DNA of 43,190 bases from an uncultured Muribaculaceae bacterium (GCA_910576775.1 CAJTJV010000024.1:1-43190); one strand, 5' to 3'. Shown: positions 33,348 through 41,591, counted from the first letter of the stretch. The notes: generated by a model not told the origin, from the letters alone. Numbers and translations: made by a program.

Positions 33348-34439
33348 TTATTCTACTGTCTTGTCGCTCAGGGACCAGCCGGTAATTGTGGCTACGTATG
33401 GAATAATCATCATTGCCATCTTTTTCTGTCCTGAATAGTTGGGGTGCCACGAAGAGCCGAGGTCGGATGTGGTGTTGATATAGTCGACGGGCATCCGGAG
33501 AAAATGGATGTTCTTGCTGTCGGCTTTCTTGATGGCTTCTCTGTAATATTCTTCCACGGGAGCCGATACGGCGTATGGCATCACGCAGAGGATGGGCTGT
33601 TCTTGCCCGTATTTCTCAAGGAGAATACTGAGAATCTCGGCATAGCCGTTTACGAATTCCGTGCGGTAGGGATGCGGTTCGGTGGAGAAATCGTTGGCGC
33701 CGAGATTGATTATTACGATGTCGGGTTTGCGGTTGCAGAAATTCCATACCGTAGAGGTGTCTTTGTCGAGACTCTGTTTTATTCTCTGGCGCATCGATAT
33801 TTTTGATGTGCGTACTGAATCGCCGTAGTTGCGCACGGCTCCTTGCCCTGAGTGTGCAATCAGCGAGTAGTCGGCATCGAAATAACGCGGTACGATTGTG
33901 CTGTAGGATAGATTGCAGTTTTCAGTGCTCAGTTTGAACGGTTCGTTGCGGTCGAGCCCCTCGGTTCCGTAGCCGGCGGTCAGGGAGTTGCCGATGATCT
34001 CGATATAACGGGTGCGTGGCTGAGTCGCGGTGAGAGAGCCTCCGGAGGGGAGGATGAATTCATGAAAGGTGGCGGTGCTGTTTTCTCCTTCGGTACGTTT
34101 TTTGATTTCTATGATATGTTTTCCGCGTGGTAGTCGGTCGGCAATGGTTACTGTCGTATCGGTGCGGACAATATTGAATTTACCGGACTTTTTACCGTCG
34201 ACAAAAACGTCGTAGTAGCTCTCTCCTGTGTCGGAGAGGTGGAGTTGTAGAGCCTTGCCGTCGAGTATAGTCTCGGCGTATACTCCGCTCCAGTCAAAGC
34301 TGACAGTGCCGTTGGATTGCGGGATTGTACGGCCGCAGAAGCGTACCGCCGAAGAGTCGGCCGCATTGTAGATTTTAGGAGCTGCCGAGGCACTGATGCA
34401 TAATACGGCAGCGGTAAGGATTAATGTAAATCTTTTCAT
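33348..34439 (-). CDS. Exported carbohydrate esterase, CE2-type SGNH/GDSL hydrolase
   Basis: A 363-residue secreted esterase. After a signal peptide (residues 1-19) comes a CE2-like N-terminal beta-sandwich (about 25-135), then an SGNH domain: block I IGNSLTAGYG with the nucleophilic Ser, block II SGQGAVRNYGD, block III INLGANDF and block V SSWHPNYSGQ with the catalytic His. There is no Asp three residues before that His, which fits the Ser-His dyad described for CE2 enzymes. Likely substrates are acetylated xylan or mannan. It lies downstream of the greA operon, separated by a terminator. Confidence 0.85.
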   Translation of the reverse strand: MKRFTLILTAAVLCISASAAPKIYNAADSSAVRFCGRTIPQSNGTVSFDWSGVYAETILDGKALQLHLSDTGESYYDVFVDGKKSGKFNIVRTDTTVTIADRLPRGKHIIEIKKRTEGENSTATFHEFILPSGGSLTATQPRTRYIEIIGNSLTAGYGTEGLDRNEPFKLSTENCNLSYSTIVPRYFDADYSLIAHSGQGAVRNYGDSVRTSKISMRQRIKQSLDKDTSTVWNFCNRKPDIVIINLGANDFSTEPHPYRTEFVNGYAEILSILLEKYGQEQPILCVMPYAVSAPVEEYYREAIKKADSKNIHFLRMPVDYINTTSDLGSSWHPNYSGQKKMAMMIIPYVATITGWSLSDKTVE

Positions 34440-34448
34440 GGTTTGTAT

Positions 34449-34488
34449 AAAAAACAGGAACCGGAATCCCTTGCCGGAATCCGGCTCC
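34449..34488 (-). terminator. Terminator of the greA-HIT-lipoprotein operon
   Basis: Minus-strand stem GGAGCCGGA (34480-34488) with TCCGGTTCC (34457-34465), nine pairs including one G-T, followed by TGTTTTTT. It lies between the DUF4369 lipoprotein stop and the CE2 esterase ATG. Confidence 0.7.
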
Positions 34489-34519
34489 TTTATGTGTCGG
34501 TAAGCAACTTGGATGTCTG

Positions 34520-35608
34520 TCAGAAATATTTGGCGAGAGCCTTTTCGATGTCGGCGGGATTCTCTATTCTTGCTGCAATGTCACCGTTGTTGATGATATA
34601 AGTTAGAGGAACAGCGCCACAGTTGTATTGAATCAGCACATTTGCGCCGTCGGAGGGAGAGTTCCAGACTGTTATCCACGGGAGGTTGCGGGCCGCTTCT
34701 TTCCATTCTACCTCATCGCTGTCGAAAGCGAGCTGGTAAATCTGTAGGCCTTTATCCTTGTATTTGGTATATATATCGTATAGTTTGGCGTTGTAGGCCG
34801 GCGATACCTGGGTGGTATAGTCTGTAAAGCTCAACAAAAGCACTTTATTATCCTGCGCGAGTTTTGCCAGAGAGTGTTCTGTTCCCTTGTTATCATAACG
34901 CACTATGTCCATGAGTCCGGTTTCAGGAACCTCTACTACATTTGTCTGCTGAGGAAGACGCCCCATGGCACGTTTGCCTTCGAAGAAGGTGTTCTTGAGA
35001 GTTTCTCCGCGTCGGTCGTCAGGCCGGTATGTGGCGAATACCTGGGCTGCGGCGCCGTATACGCGGTTGCCCATCGATTCCGCAGGGTCGAACACCGGTT
35101 TGCTCCCTTTGGCTTTTCCGACAGTGTAGAATGCGATGATGCCTGTGGTGTCGGTAGTGACAAAGCCTGTAAGTTTGCGTTGCAGCTCGTCGAGGTTGTC
35201 GGTGGCGGCTACAATGCTGTCGATGGCGCTTATAGTCTCTGCCATGTGTGTGCCGGTAAGGCGGTGGCCTGTCCCGAATGTGGAGGACGGAGCCTCAATG
35301 GTGATTTTTTCCTTGCCGTTAACGGGAAAATAAATGCTTCCTTTGCCGGGGAGGGTGAGCCTTAGAATATCAGCGTAGGCCGATGGTTCGGCACTACTAT
35401 AGCTGAAATTGCCGTCGGCTTCGGTACTGATGGAGTCAAGGACATACCATGAACGTCCGTTGCTTGCTTCAAGGGCGAGTTTGGAGCCGTCTGCAAGGCC
35501 GTCGATATGTCCTTTCACGCTCCAGCCTTTGTCTCCGTCGCACGACGTCATTGCAGCCGATGCGAGGACGGCGGTGGCGAGCAGTAATTTGGGTGTAGTG
35601 TTTTTCAT
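34520..35608 (-). CDS. DUF4369/thioredoxin-like lipoprotein lacking the CXXC site
   Basis: A 362-residue envelope lipoprotein with lipobox AMTSC (Cys23). An N-terminal DUF4369 beta-domain (about 28-130) leads to a TlpA/thioredoxin-like C-terminal domain (about 225-362). The thioredoxin fold is recognisable from KVLLLSFTDY, the helix AYNAKLYDIYTKY and the cis-proline strand GAVPLTYIINNGDI. At the place of the usual W-C-x-x-C the sequence reads TDYTTQVSP, so no redox cysteines are present. A disulphide reductase role is therefore unlikely. It overlaps the HIT gene by 4 nt and ends at a terminator. Confidence 0.85.
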   Translation of the reverse strand: MKNTTPKLLLATAVLASAAMTSCDGDKGWSVKGHIDGLADGSKLALEASNGRSWYVLDSISTEADGNFSYSSAEPSAYADILRLTLPGKGSIYFPVNGKEKITIEAPSSTFGTGHRLTGTHMAETISAIDSIVAATDNLDELQRKLTGFVTTDTTGIIAFYTVGKAKGSKPVFDPAESMGNRVYGAAAQVFATYRPDDRRGETLKNTFFEGKRAMGRLPQQTNVVEVPETGLMDIVRYDNKGTEHSLAKLAQDNKVLLLSFTDYTTQVSPAYNAKLYDIYTKYKDKGLQIYQLAFDSDEVEWKEAARNLPWITVWNSPSDGANVLIQYNCGAVPLTYIINNGDIAARIENPADIEKALAKYF

Positions 35609-35997
35609 TCGAATTTTGCTGCTATTGCAGCTGCTGTCTCGGCCATTTTCTCGGTCGAAAAGGTTTTTTTGTTGTGAAAATCCATGTCGGACTCGCTGTT
35701 TAGCGGAACGAGGTGTATGTGGGCGTGAGGCACTTCCATACCAAGAACGGCTACGCCTATGCGCTTGCAGGGGAGCGCTTTCTTCTGGGCGGAGGCAACA
35801 CGCTTTGCAAAGAGTTGCAGGTCTGCGTATTCCTCGTCGGTGAGGTCGAAGATATAGTCGATTTCCTTCTTGGGAATTACGAGAGTATGGCCTAAAGCAA
35901 GCGGATTGATGTCGAGAAAAGCGTAATGGCGCTCGTCCTCCGCCACTTTGAAAGAAGGTATCTCACCTGCTATTATGCGACTGAAAATGGAAGCCAT
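35605..35997 (-). CDS. HIT-family nucleotide hydrolase
   Basis: A 130-residue HIT protein that hydrolyses or transfers nucleotides from substrates such as adenosine 5'-phosphoramidate or ApnA. It has the typical N-terminal IFSRIIAGEIPSFKVAED, the LALGHTLVIPKK strand and the histidine triad HAHIHLVP near residue 91. It starts 3 nt after the greA stop and overlaps the next gene, so the order greA-HIT-DUF4369 forms one operon. Confidence 0.94.
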   Translation of the reverse strand: MASIFSRIIAGEIPSFKVAEDERHYAFLDINPLALGHTLVIPKKEIDYIFDLTDEEYADLQLFAKRVASAQKKALPCKRIGVAVLGMEVPHAHIHLVPLNSESDMDFHNKKTFSTEKMAETAAAIAAKFE

Positions 35998-36000
35998 GGC

Positions 36001-36471
36001 TTAGAGTCCTATTTCAAGAATTTCGAAGTTTATGATTCCGGCGGGAACCTGTATTGCGACAATGTCGCCTTTTTTATGTCCGAGAAGACCGCGTGCTATG
36101 GGGGTGCTGATAGCGATTTTCTTCGCGCGCGCGTCGGCTTCGGAGTCGGCTACGATTGTGTATTCCGCCTCACTGCCGGTTGCTGTGTTACGAATCCGTA
36201 CGCGGTTGAGCATCTGTACTTCATCGGTGGTGAGCTTGCTTTCGTCTATGATGCGTGCGTTGGCAACAAGGTCTTTCAGCTGGGCTATTTTCATTTCGAG
36301 CATACCTTGAGCCTCTTTTGCGGCATCATATTCAGAGTTCTCCGAGAGGTCGCCTTTATCGCGTGCCTCTGCTATTGCACGGGTTACCTCGGGGCGTTTT
36401 ACAGTTTCGAGATAGGCTATTTCCTCCATTTTGCGGTCGTAGCCTTCTTTTGTCATATAAGTTATTGCCAT
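36001..36471 (-). CDS. greA: Transcription elongation factor GreA
   Basis: A 156-residue factor that stimulates transcript cleavage by backtracked RNA polymerase. The N-terminal coiled coil carries the acidic tip motif GDLSENSEYDAAKEAQ (about residues 40-55). The C-terminal FKBP-like domain includes STPIARGLLGHKKGD. Length is normal. It has a strong promoter at 36570-36601 with a leader of about 90 nt. Confidence 0.96.
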   Translation of the reverse strand: MAITYMTKEGYDRKMEEIAYLETVKRPEVTRAIAEARDKGDLSENSEYDAAKEAQGMLEMKIAQLKDLVANARIIDESKLTTDEVQMLNRVRIRNTATGSEAEYTIVADSEADARAKKIAISTPIARGLLGHKKGDIVAIQVPAGIINFEILEIGL

Positions 36472-36569
36472 AATAGATGATTTTTCAGAATATAAAAAAT
36501 AAGAAAACCCAACGCCTGTCGGCTGTCGAGTCCTCGAAAGGTATAAGTATGTTTGTTGTTCAACGTTTG

Positions 36570-36601
36570 CAAAGTTAGGTACTATTTATGAGACTCGCAA
36601 C
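36570..36601 (-). promoter_or_regulatory. Promoter of the greA operon
   Basis: On the minus strand GTTG (36598-36601), 20 nt and TAACTTTG (36570-36577) match the Bacteroidetes consensus. The start is near 36564, leaving a leader of about 90 nt with a small hairpin (CGAG/CTCG) but no clear attenuator. Confidence 0.65.
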
Positions 36602-36741
36602 GTGCGCAGGTATTAATATTAGTTAAATCAATGGAGATTTCTTCTGCTTTTATACTTGTTGTGTCATAACTTCCATGCTTTGATTTTGTTTAACCATCAA
36701 CTGACTTGCGGGAACGCAAAAAAGCCGTAATGCGAAAAACT

Positions 36742-36773
36742 TTTGCAACAATGAGAAAAAAGTAGTAATTTCG
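36742..36773 (+). promoter_or_regulatory. Promoter of rpoD
   Basis: TTTG (36742-36745), 20 nt and TAATTTCG (36766-36773, one mismatch to TAnnTTTG). The start is expected near 36780, about 30 nt before the ATG at 36812. Confidence 0.65.
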
Positions 36774-36811
36774 CGCGGTTTTTCCAATTAATAAAACAAC
36801 GAGAACAGTAC

Positions 36812-37669
36812 ATGCGACAGCTAAAAATTAGCAATTCAATTACAATCCGCGACGAGGCACTCGACCGTTATCTTCAGGAGATCGGACGGGAAGACCTTAT
36901 ATCTGTGGAAGAGGAAGTGGAACTGGCCCAGCGTATCCATCAGGGCGACACCGCAGCACTCAATAAGCTGGTAAAGGCCAATCTGCGATTTGTGGTGTCT
37001 GTCGCCAAACAGTATCAGAATCAAGGTCTGCCTCTGTCCGACCTGATTAACGACGGAAATATCGGTCTTATCAAGGCAGCGCAGAAATTTGATGAGACCC
37101 GAGGCTTCAAATTCATTTCATACGCAGTATGGTGGATTCGTCAGAGCATTCTGCAGGCTCTTGCCGAGCAGAGCCGTATCGTACGTCTGCCTCTGAATCA
37201 GGTAGGCTCGCTTAATAAAATCGGTAAGGCGCTTTCGAAATTCGAACAGGAATATGAACGTCGTCCGTCTGCAGAGGAATTGGCTGAGAAACTTGACATT
37301 CCGGTTGATAAAATCGCCGATACTTTCAAAGTGTCGGGTCGCCACGTTTCCATAGATGCCCCCTTTGTGGAGGGTGAAGACAATACGCTCCTTGACGTGA
37401 TGACAAACGATGACAGTCCTATGGCAGATGATGCCCTTACTCAGGAATCCCTCTCGAGCGAGGTGGAGCGTGCCCTCAGTCAGCTGCCCGACCGCGACCG
37501 TGAGATTGTGAAGATGTTCTTCGGAATCGGTTGCCAGGAGATGACTCTGGAAGAGATAGGCGCTAAATTCGATCTTACTCGAGAACGCGTGCGCCAGATT
37601 AAAGAGAAGGCAATCCGTCATCTTAAAGGACAGCGCAGCCGTCTGCTGAAAAGCTACCTCGGATCCTGA
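36812..37669 (+). CDS. rpoD: RNA polymerase primary sigma factor (Bacteroidetes sigma-ABfr)
   Basis: A 285-residue sigma-70 of the short Bacteroidetes type. Region 1.1 is absent. Region 1.2 begins at RDEALDRYLQEIG. Region 2 is complete, with RFVVSVAKQYQNQGLPLSDLI, GFKFISYAVWWIRQSILQAL and promoter-melting aromatics. Region 3 spans about 145-210. Region 4 holds LEEIGAKFDLTRERVRQIKEKA, the -33 recognition HTH. It recognises the TTTG/TAnnTTTG promoters seen across this window. It is transcribed alone and ends at a 21-bp palindromic terminator. Confidence 0.97.
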   Translation: MRQLKISNSITIRDEALDRYLQEIGREDLISVEEEVELAQRIHQGDTAALNKLVKANLRFVVSVAKQYQNQGLPLSDLINDGNIGLIKAAQKFDETRGFKFISYAVWWIRQSILQALAEQSRIVRLPLNQVGSLNKIGKALSKFEQEYERRPSAEELAEKLDIPVDKIADTFKVSGRHVSIDAPFVEGEDNTLLDVMTNDDSPMADDALTQESLSSEVERALSQLPDRDREIVKMFFGIGCQEMTLEEIGAKFDLTRERVRQIKEKAIRHLKGQRSRLLKSYLGS

Positions 37670-37692
37670 TTGCTCTTCAGTTACGAAGCTAC

Positions 37693-37734
37693 ACACAAAA
37701 ACAGGCAACTCATATGAGTTGCCTGTTTTTGTGT
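37693..37734. terminator. Bidirectional terminator between rpoD and the amylase gene
   Basis: A perfect palindrome of two 21-nt arms meets at CAT|ATG (37713/37714). It gives A-rich and T-rich flanks on both strands, so it can end both convergent transcripts (rpoD stop at 37669, amylase stop at 37741). Confidence 0.85.
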
Positions 37735-37740
37735 TGTTTG

Positions 37741-39483
37741 CTATTCAATAAATACTTTTGTGGCACGGGAACCGGCTACACGTATGTATATTCCGCGGCA
37801 TGGAGAGTCTACGCGGACACCCTGCAATGTGTAGTAAGCCGGGTTGTATTCCTGTCTGTCGGCTTTGATTTCGGAAATGCCGCTGTTGTAGTCGCGACCG
37901 GTGTATACGCCGTTCGCTACCTTATGACCGTTGAATCTATATATTCCGTTGTTTACAACATCGACACCGTCGCCGGTCTGTTGGCCGTTGTTGTTTGTAA
38001 AAATAATGTAGCATCCGTCAAGGTCGGCCGCTGCAGAAAGCTTGAAATAGCCCGATGCATCGTCCTTGGCCATTTTCGTTCCGGGCCAGCTGCCGATGGC
38101 ATCGTCTTTGAAATTGCCGTAGACGTAGGCATAGACATTGTTCCATTTCGATGTTGTGTTGTCGAAATAGACGGTATAATCTGTCGGATCGTTTCCTGTT
38201 GTACTACCTTGGATTTCGGTCTTGGTCCAGATGCAATAGCCTGTACCCGATGCCTTGATGTCGGAGTCGGTATAATCCGCCGGAGTGTCTGAGGATGTCC
38301 CTATTCTGACAACAAGACTGCCCTTGGAGCCTGTCACCTCTGCCAGATAGCAGTCGCGCGACGATTTAAGGACGTTGACGGCGCTCATATTGTGGATGCC
38401 TACTGAGTTGCGTATGTTGATAAGTGTCTGGATGGCATTTTTGTAGCCTTTGTAGTGTGGGAGAAATACGCATGGAGTCCCGGGTGAGCACAGCATGAAT
38501 GCATTGGCGGCTACGATGTTGCCGTTGAACTTGTTGTCGTCGCGGTATGTGTCGTGGTTGTCGATGAAAGTGACGGCATACCGGGCGTAGCCGTAATGAA
38601 TCATGCCTGCCGGCTGGTTGTTGGTACCGTTTGCTTTCCATACGAGTTTTGTCATGTCGTTCGTCTTGAAAGCGTCGTTGCATGCGTATTTGAAGGGGAA
38701 ATCGAAAGCGGCGCTCTGTTTGTCGGTGGCATCAATCCAGGCTTTTACTGCGTCGTAGTTGCCGTCCCAGTATTCGCCGACGCTGAATGTCGGAGCTGAG
38801 TATTCATTATAGATTTTGATGAAGCGTCCTGCATAGCCTTTCACCATGTCGTAGCGGAATCCGGTGTAGCCGTATTTCTCGAGCAGGCACTTGCAATAAT
38901 TCTTGATATTGTTCTGCACGTTGGCGTTGGTGTGGTCGAGGTCGCGCGCACCGTCGAAATTGTCACCGGTGTCGGGAGCCCCGGTGGGCTTTGCCTGGCC
39001 GTAGGCATTTCGTACCTCGTCGTTGGAACATATGCCTTCCGGACCGATGCTCCATCGCGTACCGTTCCATTCCTCGACGGGGAAATTGGTCCAGTTGCTG
39101 ACGCCGTTGCGGTGGTTCACCACTACGTCGGCAATGATTCCGGTACCCTTTTCTTTGTAAGTCTTTATGAAATCGAGCAGTTCATTTTCGGTTCCGAATG
39201 ATGAGTTGTGATTGGTGAACCAATATATAGGCATGTAGCCCATGTTGTTGTGGCCTCCGCAATAGCCGCTGTTCGGAACCCATATCAGTTTGAAATATGC
39301 ACTGAGTTCGTCGGCCTGTGCGGTAAGATTGATCCATCTGGTATCTGAATAAGAATCCCAGTAAAAACCCTGGAGCATTACGCCCTCGTAGTTCGCAGGC
39401 CATGCGTTATCTGAAGCCTTGACTCCGATGGCGCTTATTATTGCCACCAGCGTCAAAATTAATCGTAGTACTGATTTTTTCAT
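37741..39483 (-). CDS. Secreted GH13 alpha-amylase with starch-binding module and C-terminal tail
   Basis: A 580-residue exported amylase. A signal peptide (residues 1-23) precedes the GH13 barrel with the four conserved regions: IIADVVVNH, GFRYDMVKGY (nucleophile Asp), SVGEYWDGN (acid/base Glu) and FIDNHDT. After the barrel's C-domain, residues about 430-525 look like a CBM26-type starch-binding module (YTVYFDNTTSKWNNVYAYVY). The last 35 residues (YYTLQGVRV...GIYIRVAG...KVFIE) resemble a short Por/type IX secretion-type sorting tail, shared with the flavodoxin-like protein at 39828. It has its own promoter. No SusC/D genes are present. Confidence 0.93.
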   Translation of the reverse strand: MKKSVLRLILTLVAIISAIGVKASDNAWPANYEGVMLQGFYWDSYSDTRWINLTAQADELSAYFKLIWVPNSGYCGGHNNMGYMPIYWFTNHNSSFGTENELLDFIKTYKEKGTGIIADVVVNHRNGVSNWTNFPVEEWNGTRWSIGPEGICSNDEVRNAYGQAKPTGAPDTGDNFDGARDLDHTNANVQNNIKNYCKCLLEKYGYTGFRYDMVKGYAGRFIKIYNEYSAPTFSVGEYWDGNYDAVKAWIDATDKQSAAFDFPFKYACNDAFKTNDMTKLVWKANGTNNQPAGMIHYGYARYAVTFIDNHDTYRDDNKFNGNIVAANAFMLCSPGTPCVFLPHYKGYKNAIQTLINIRNSVGIHNMSAVNVLKSSRDCYLAEVTGSKGSLVVRIGTSSDTPADYTDSDIKASGTGYCIWTKTEIQGSTTGNDPTDYTVYFDNTTSKWNNVYAYVYGNFKDDAIGSWPGTKMAKDDASGYFKLSAAADLDGCYIIFTNNNGQQTGDGVDVVNNGIYRFNGHKVANGVYTGRDYNSGISEIKADRQEYNPAYYTLQGVRVDSPCRGIYIRVAGSRATKVFIE

Positions 39484-39546
39484 TTAAGGTTGGATTAGAA
39501 TTACTACAATATAATGATTTGAATTTCGGTATGTCGTGCGACGGAG

Positions 39547-39579
39547 CAAAGATACGAATAAGTCGAATACAAAGCCAAA
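39547..39579 (-). promoter_or_regulatory. Promoter of the alpha-amylase gene
   Basis: On the minus strand TTTG (39576-39579), 21 nt and TATCTTTG (39547-39554). The expected start is near 39540, about 57 nt before the ATG at 39483. Confidence 0.65.
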
Positions 39580-39676
39580 CTTGTTTGATCTTTCCGCGCC
39601 CTCGTATTTCGTGGATATAGATAAAATTGGTTGTTCAATCAGCGATTTTGATACAGGACAAATCTTTATACAATTG

Positions 39677-39684
39677 TAATTTTG
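39677..39684 (+). promoter_or_regulatory. Promoter (-7 box) of the flavodoxin-like gene
   Basis: TAATTTTG, an exact TAnnTTTG. The nearest TTTG (39647-39650) is 26 nt away, longer than ideal. The start is expected near 39691, about 14 nt before a 33-codon ORF and 137 nt before the main gene. Confidence 0.5.
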
Positions 39685-39704
39685 CATCGAACAAAAGGAC
39701 TATC

Positions 39705-39806
39705 ATGGATAAGAGCTTCGAAAATAAAGTGATACGTAGCCGAGATTGTCTGAAATGTATCCATGAAAGGTCTTTTTTGATGGCCATGAAAGACGGTAGT
39801 GATTAA
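39705..39806 (+). CDS. Possible 33-residue leader ORF of unknown function
   Basis: An ATG-initiated frame of 33 codons begins about 14 nt after the predicted transcription start and ends 21 nt before the flavodoxin-like ATG. The product is charged, has a CLKC pair near residue 15 and ends in KDGSD. I do not recognise it. Its position between promoter and gene fits a leader peptide or a small protein, but a chance ORF of this size is quite possible. Confidence 0.3.
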   Translation: MDKSFENKVIRSRDCLKCIHERSFLMAMKDGSD

Positions 39807-39827
39807 TTTATAGATAACTGCAATAAG

Positions 39828-40922
39828 ATGAAGAAATACATAATTCTACTCTCTCTAATTTTAAGCGTCATGTCGATACAGGCAAAAACTTTAGTGGCTT
39901 ACTATAGCTACACCAACAATATACATCGCGTTGTAAGTGAGCTGACAGCGCAGATTCAAACTGATGTAATCAGGGTTGAACCGGCTGAAAAAGGGCTTGA
40001 TTATGCGGCAAACAATTATGCGATAGGCAGTGCGCAGATAGTCGCAATCCGTGCCAATCCCGACAATGCTTCATCATATCCCGCAATTGACCCCGTGCAG
40101 GTCGACTGGGATGAATACGACACGGTTATAATAGCCTCTCCGCTTTGGTGGAGCAACATGGCCGCGCCTATGCAGACTTTCCTGTTCCATAACGGAGCCT
40201 CACTTGCCGGTAAAAATATCGGATTGATAGTGTCAAGTGCCAGCAGCGGAATCTCCGGAGTTGAGGCCGATGCAAAAAGGCTTGTTCCCGATGGCAGATT
40301 CTTTTCACCGAGTTTGTGGATACGTTCGTCGCAGACTCCATCGGCATCATCACTCTTGTCGGCATGGCTGAATGAAACAGGTTATAACAATCTTACACAA
40401 AATGATATGGACAACAAACTGTCAATAAGCGCAAACGGCCATACTTTGACAGTCACACTTGTTGACAACAGTTCTACGAGGGCATTGAAGGAATTACTTG
40501 CCGCCGGACCGGTGACAATCCATATGTCGGATTATGGCAACATGGAAAAAGTCGGGCCGTTACCGCAATCACTTCCCACCAACGACGAACATATAAATAC
40601 CGTTGCCGGAGATCTGATACTCTATCAAGGCAGAAATTTTGTAATCTATTACGATACGAACTCCTGGAATTTTACCCGTCTCGGGAAAATAGACAATATT
40701 ACCTCCGGCTCTTTTCTCAAAAGCATACTTGGTGACGGCGATGTTGATGTCACTCTGGCACTGTCCGGATCATCCGGCGTAACCGATGTTATCGCGGATT
40801 GTGGAAAGTCCACAGGTATATATGATTTGAAAGGCGTACGCATCTTACTTCCCGATAATGATACAACCCGTTTGCCGTCCGGAATCTATATCATAAACGG
40901 AAAGAAAACAATCATACGATAG
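39828..40922 (+). CDS. Exported flavodoxin - cyclophilin-like fusion with C-terminal tail
   Basis: A 364-residue envelope protein. A signal peptide (residues 1-19) leads into a flavodoxin domain (about 20-185) with the FMN phosphate loop YYSYTNNIHRV and the strand DTVIIASPLWWSNMAAPMQTF. Residues about 198-312 look like a bacterial cyclophilin-like domain: the repeat opening NKLSISANGHTLTVTLVDN, then IHMSDYGNMEKVGPLP and GDLILYQGRNFVIYYD. The last 40 residues (IYDLKGVRI...LPSGIYIINGKK) resemble a type IX-type sorting tail. FMN-dependent quinone or disulphide chemistry outside the cytosol is inferred. It stands alone between the amylase gene and efp. Confidence 0.82.
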   Translation: MKKYIILLSLILSVMSIQAKTLVAYYSYTNNIHRVVSELTAQIQTDVIRVEPAEKGLDYAANNYAIGSAQIVAIRANPDNASSYPAIDPVQVDWDEYDTVIIASPLWWSNMAAPMQTFLFHNGASLAGKNIGLIVSSASSGISGVEADAKRLVPDGRFFSPSLWIRSSQTPSASSLLSAWLNETGYNNLTQNDMDNKLSISANGHTLTVTLVDNSSTRALKELLAAGPVTIHMSDYGNMEKVGPLPQSLPTNDEHINTVAGDLILYQGRNFVIYYDTNSWNFTRLGKIDNITSGSFLKSILGDGDVDVTLALSGSSGVTDVIADCGKSTGIYDLKGVRILLPDNDTTRLPSGIYIINGKKTIIR

Positions 40923-40940
40923 GTATATAATTAAAAAAAC

Positions 40941-40973
40941 GGAGGATCGGGTCTTCGTCGGACTCAATCCTCC
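40941..40973. terminator. Bidirectional terminator between the flavodoxin-like gene and efp
   Basis: A 13-bp stem with one mismatch, 40941-40953 with 40961-40973 (GGAGGAT...ATCCTCC at the base). It is flanked by an A-run on the left (40932-40939) and ATGTTTTT on the right, so it works for both convergent genes. Confidence 0.8.
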
Positions 40974-40996
40974 ATGTTTTTATCTGTCGGACGAAC

Positions 40997-41563
40997 TTAT
41001 GCCTTCACGCGGCTGATGTAGGAACCGTCGCGGGTGTCGACCTCTACTTTCTCGCCGGTGTTGATGAACAGAGGCACACGGATTTCGGCGCCTGTCTCAA
41101 GAGTGGCGGGTTTGAGGGTGTTTGTGGCGGTGTCGCCTTTGATGCCCGGTTCGGTGTAGGTAACTTCGAGAACAGTTTTTACGGGCATTTCTGCATAGAG
41201 GACGGTCTCTGTCGAAGCGTCGCTGACAACTTCTACAGTATCGCCTTCTTTCATGAAGGCAGAGCCGGTAACGAGTTCCTTGTTGATAGGAATCTGTTCG
41301 AAAGTCTCGTTGTTCATGAAGATATCGTCACCGCCGTCAGCGTATAGGTACTGGAAGGGGCGGCGTTCAACGCGAACGTCTTCGAGTTTTTCGCCGATGT
41401 TGAAGCGGCGCTCTAAAACGCGACCGTCAACAACGTCCTTTAGCTTTGTGCGCATGAAAGTATTGCCTTTGCCGGGCTTTACATGGAGGAATTCCACGCA
41501 GAAATACAAACGGCCGTCCATACGGATGCATGTGCCGTTCTTGATGTCTTGGGCGTTAATCAT
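40997..41563 (-). CDS. efp: Translation elongation factor P
   Basis: A 188-residue EF-P that rescues ribosomes stalled on polyproline. The three beta-domains are present; domain I carries the tip loop HVKPGKGNTFMRTK with the Lys (in PGK) that receives a modification in many bacteria. The C-terminal signature is GAEIRVPLFINTGEKVEVDTR. No epmA/earP gene is adjacent. It is monocistronic, with a promoter at 41592-41623. Confidence 0.96.
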   Translation of the reverse strand: MINAQDIKNGTCIRMDGRLYFCVEFLHVKPGKGNTFMRTKLKDVVDGRVLERRFNIGEKLEDVRVERRPFQYLYADGGDDIFMNNETFEQIPINKELVTGSAFMKEGDTVEVVSDASTETVLYAEMPVKTVLEVTYTEPGIKGDTATNTLKPATLETGAEIRVPLFINTGEKVEVDTRDGSYISRVKA

Positions 41564-41591
41564 ATAATGATGGTTGGTATGAAATTTTCTG

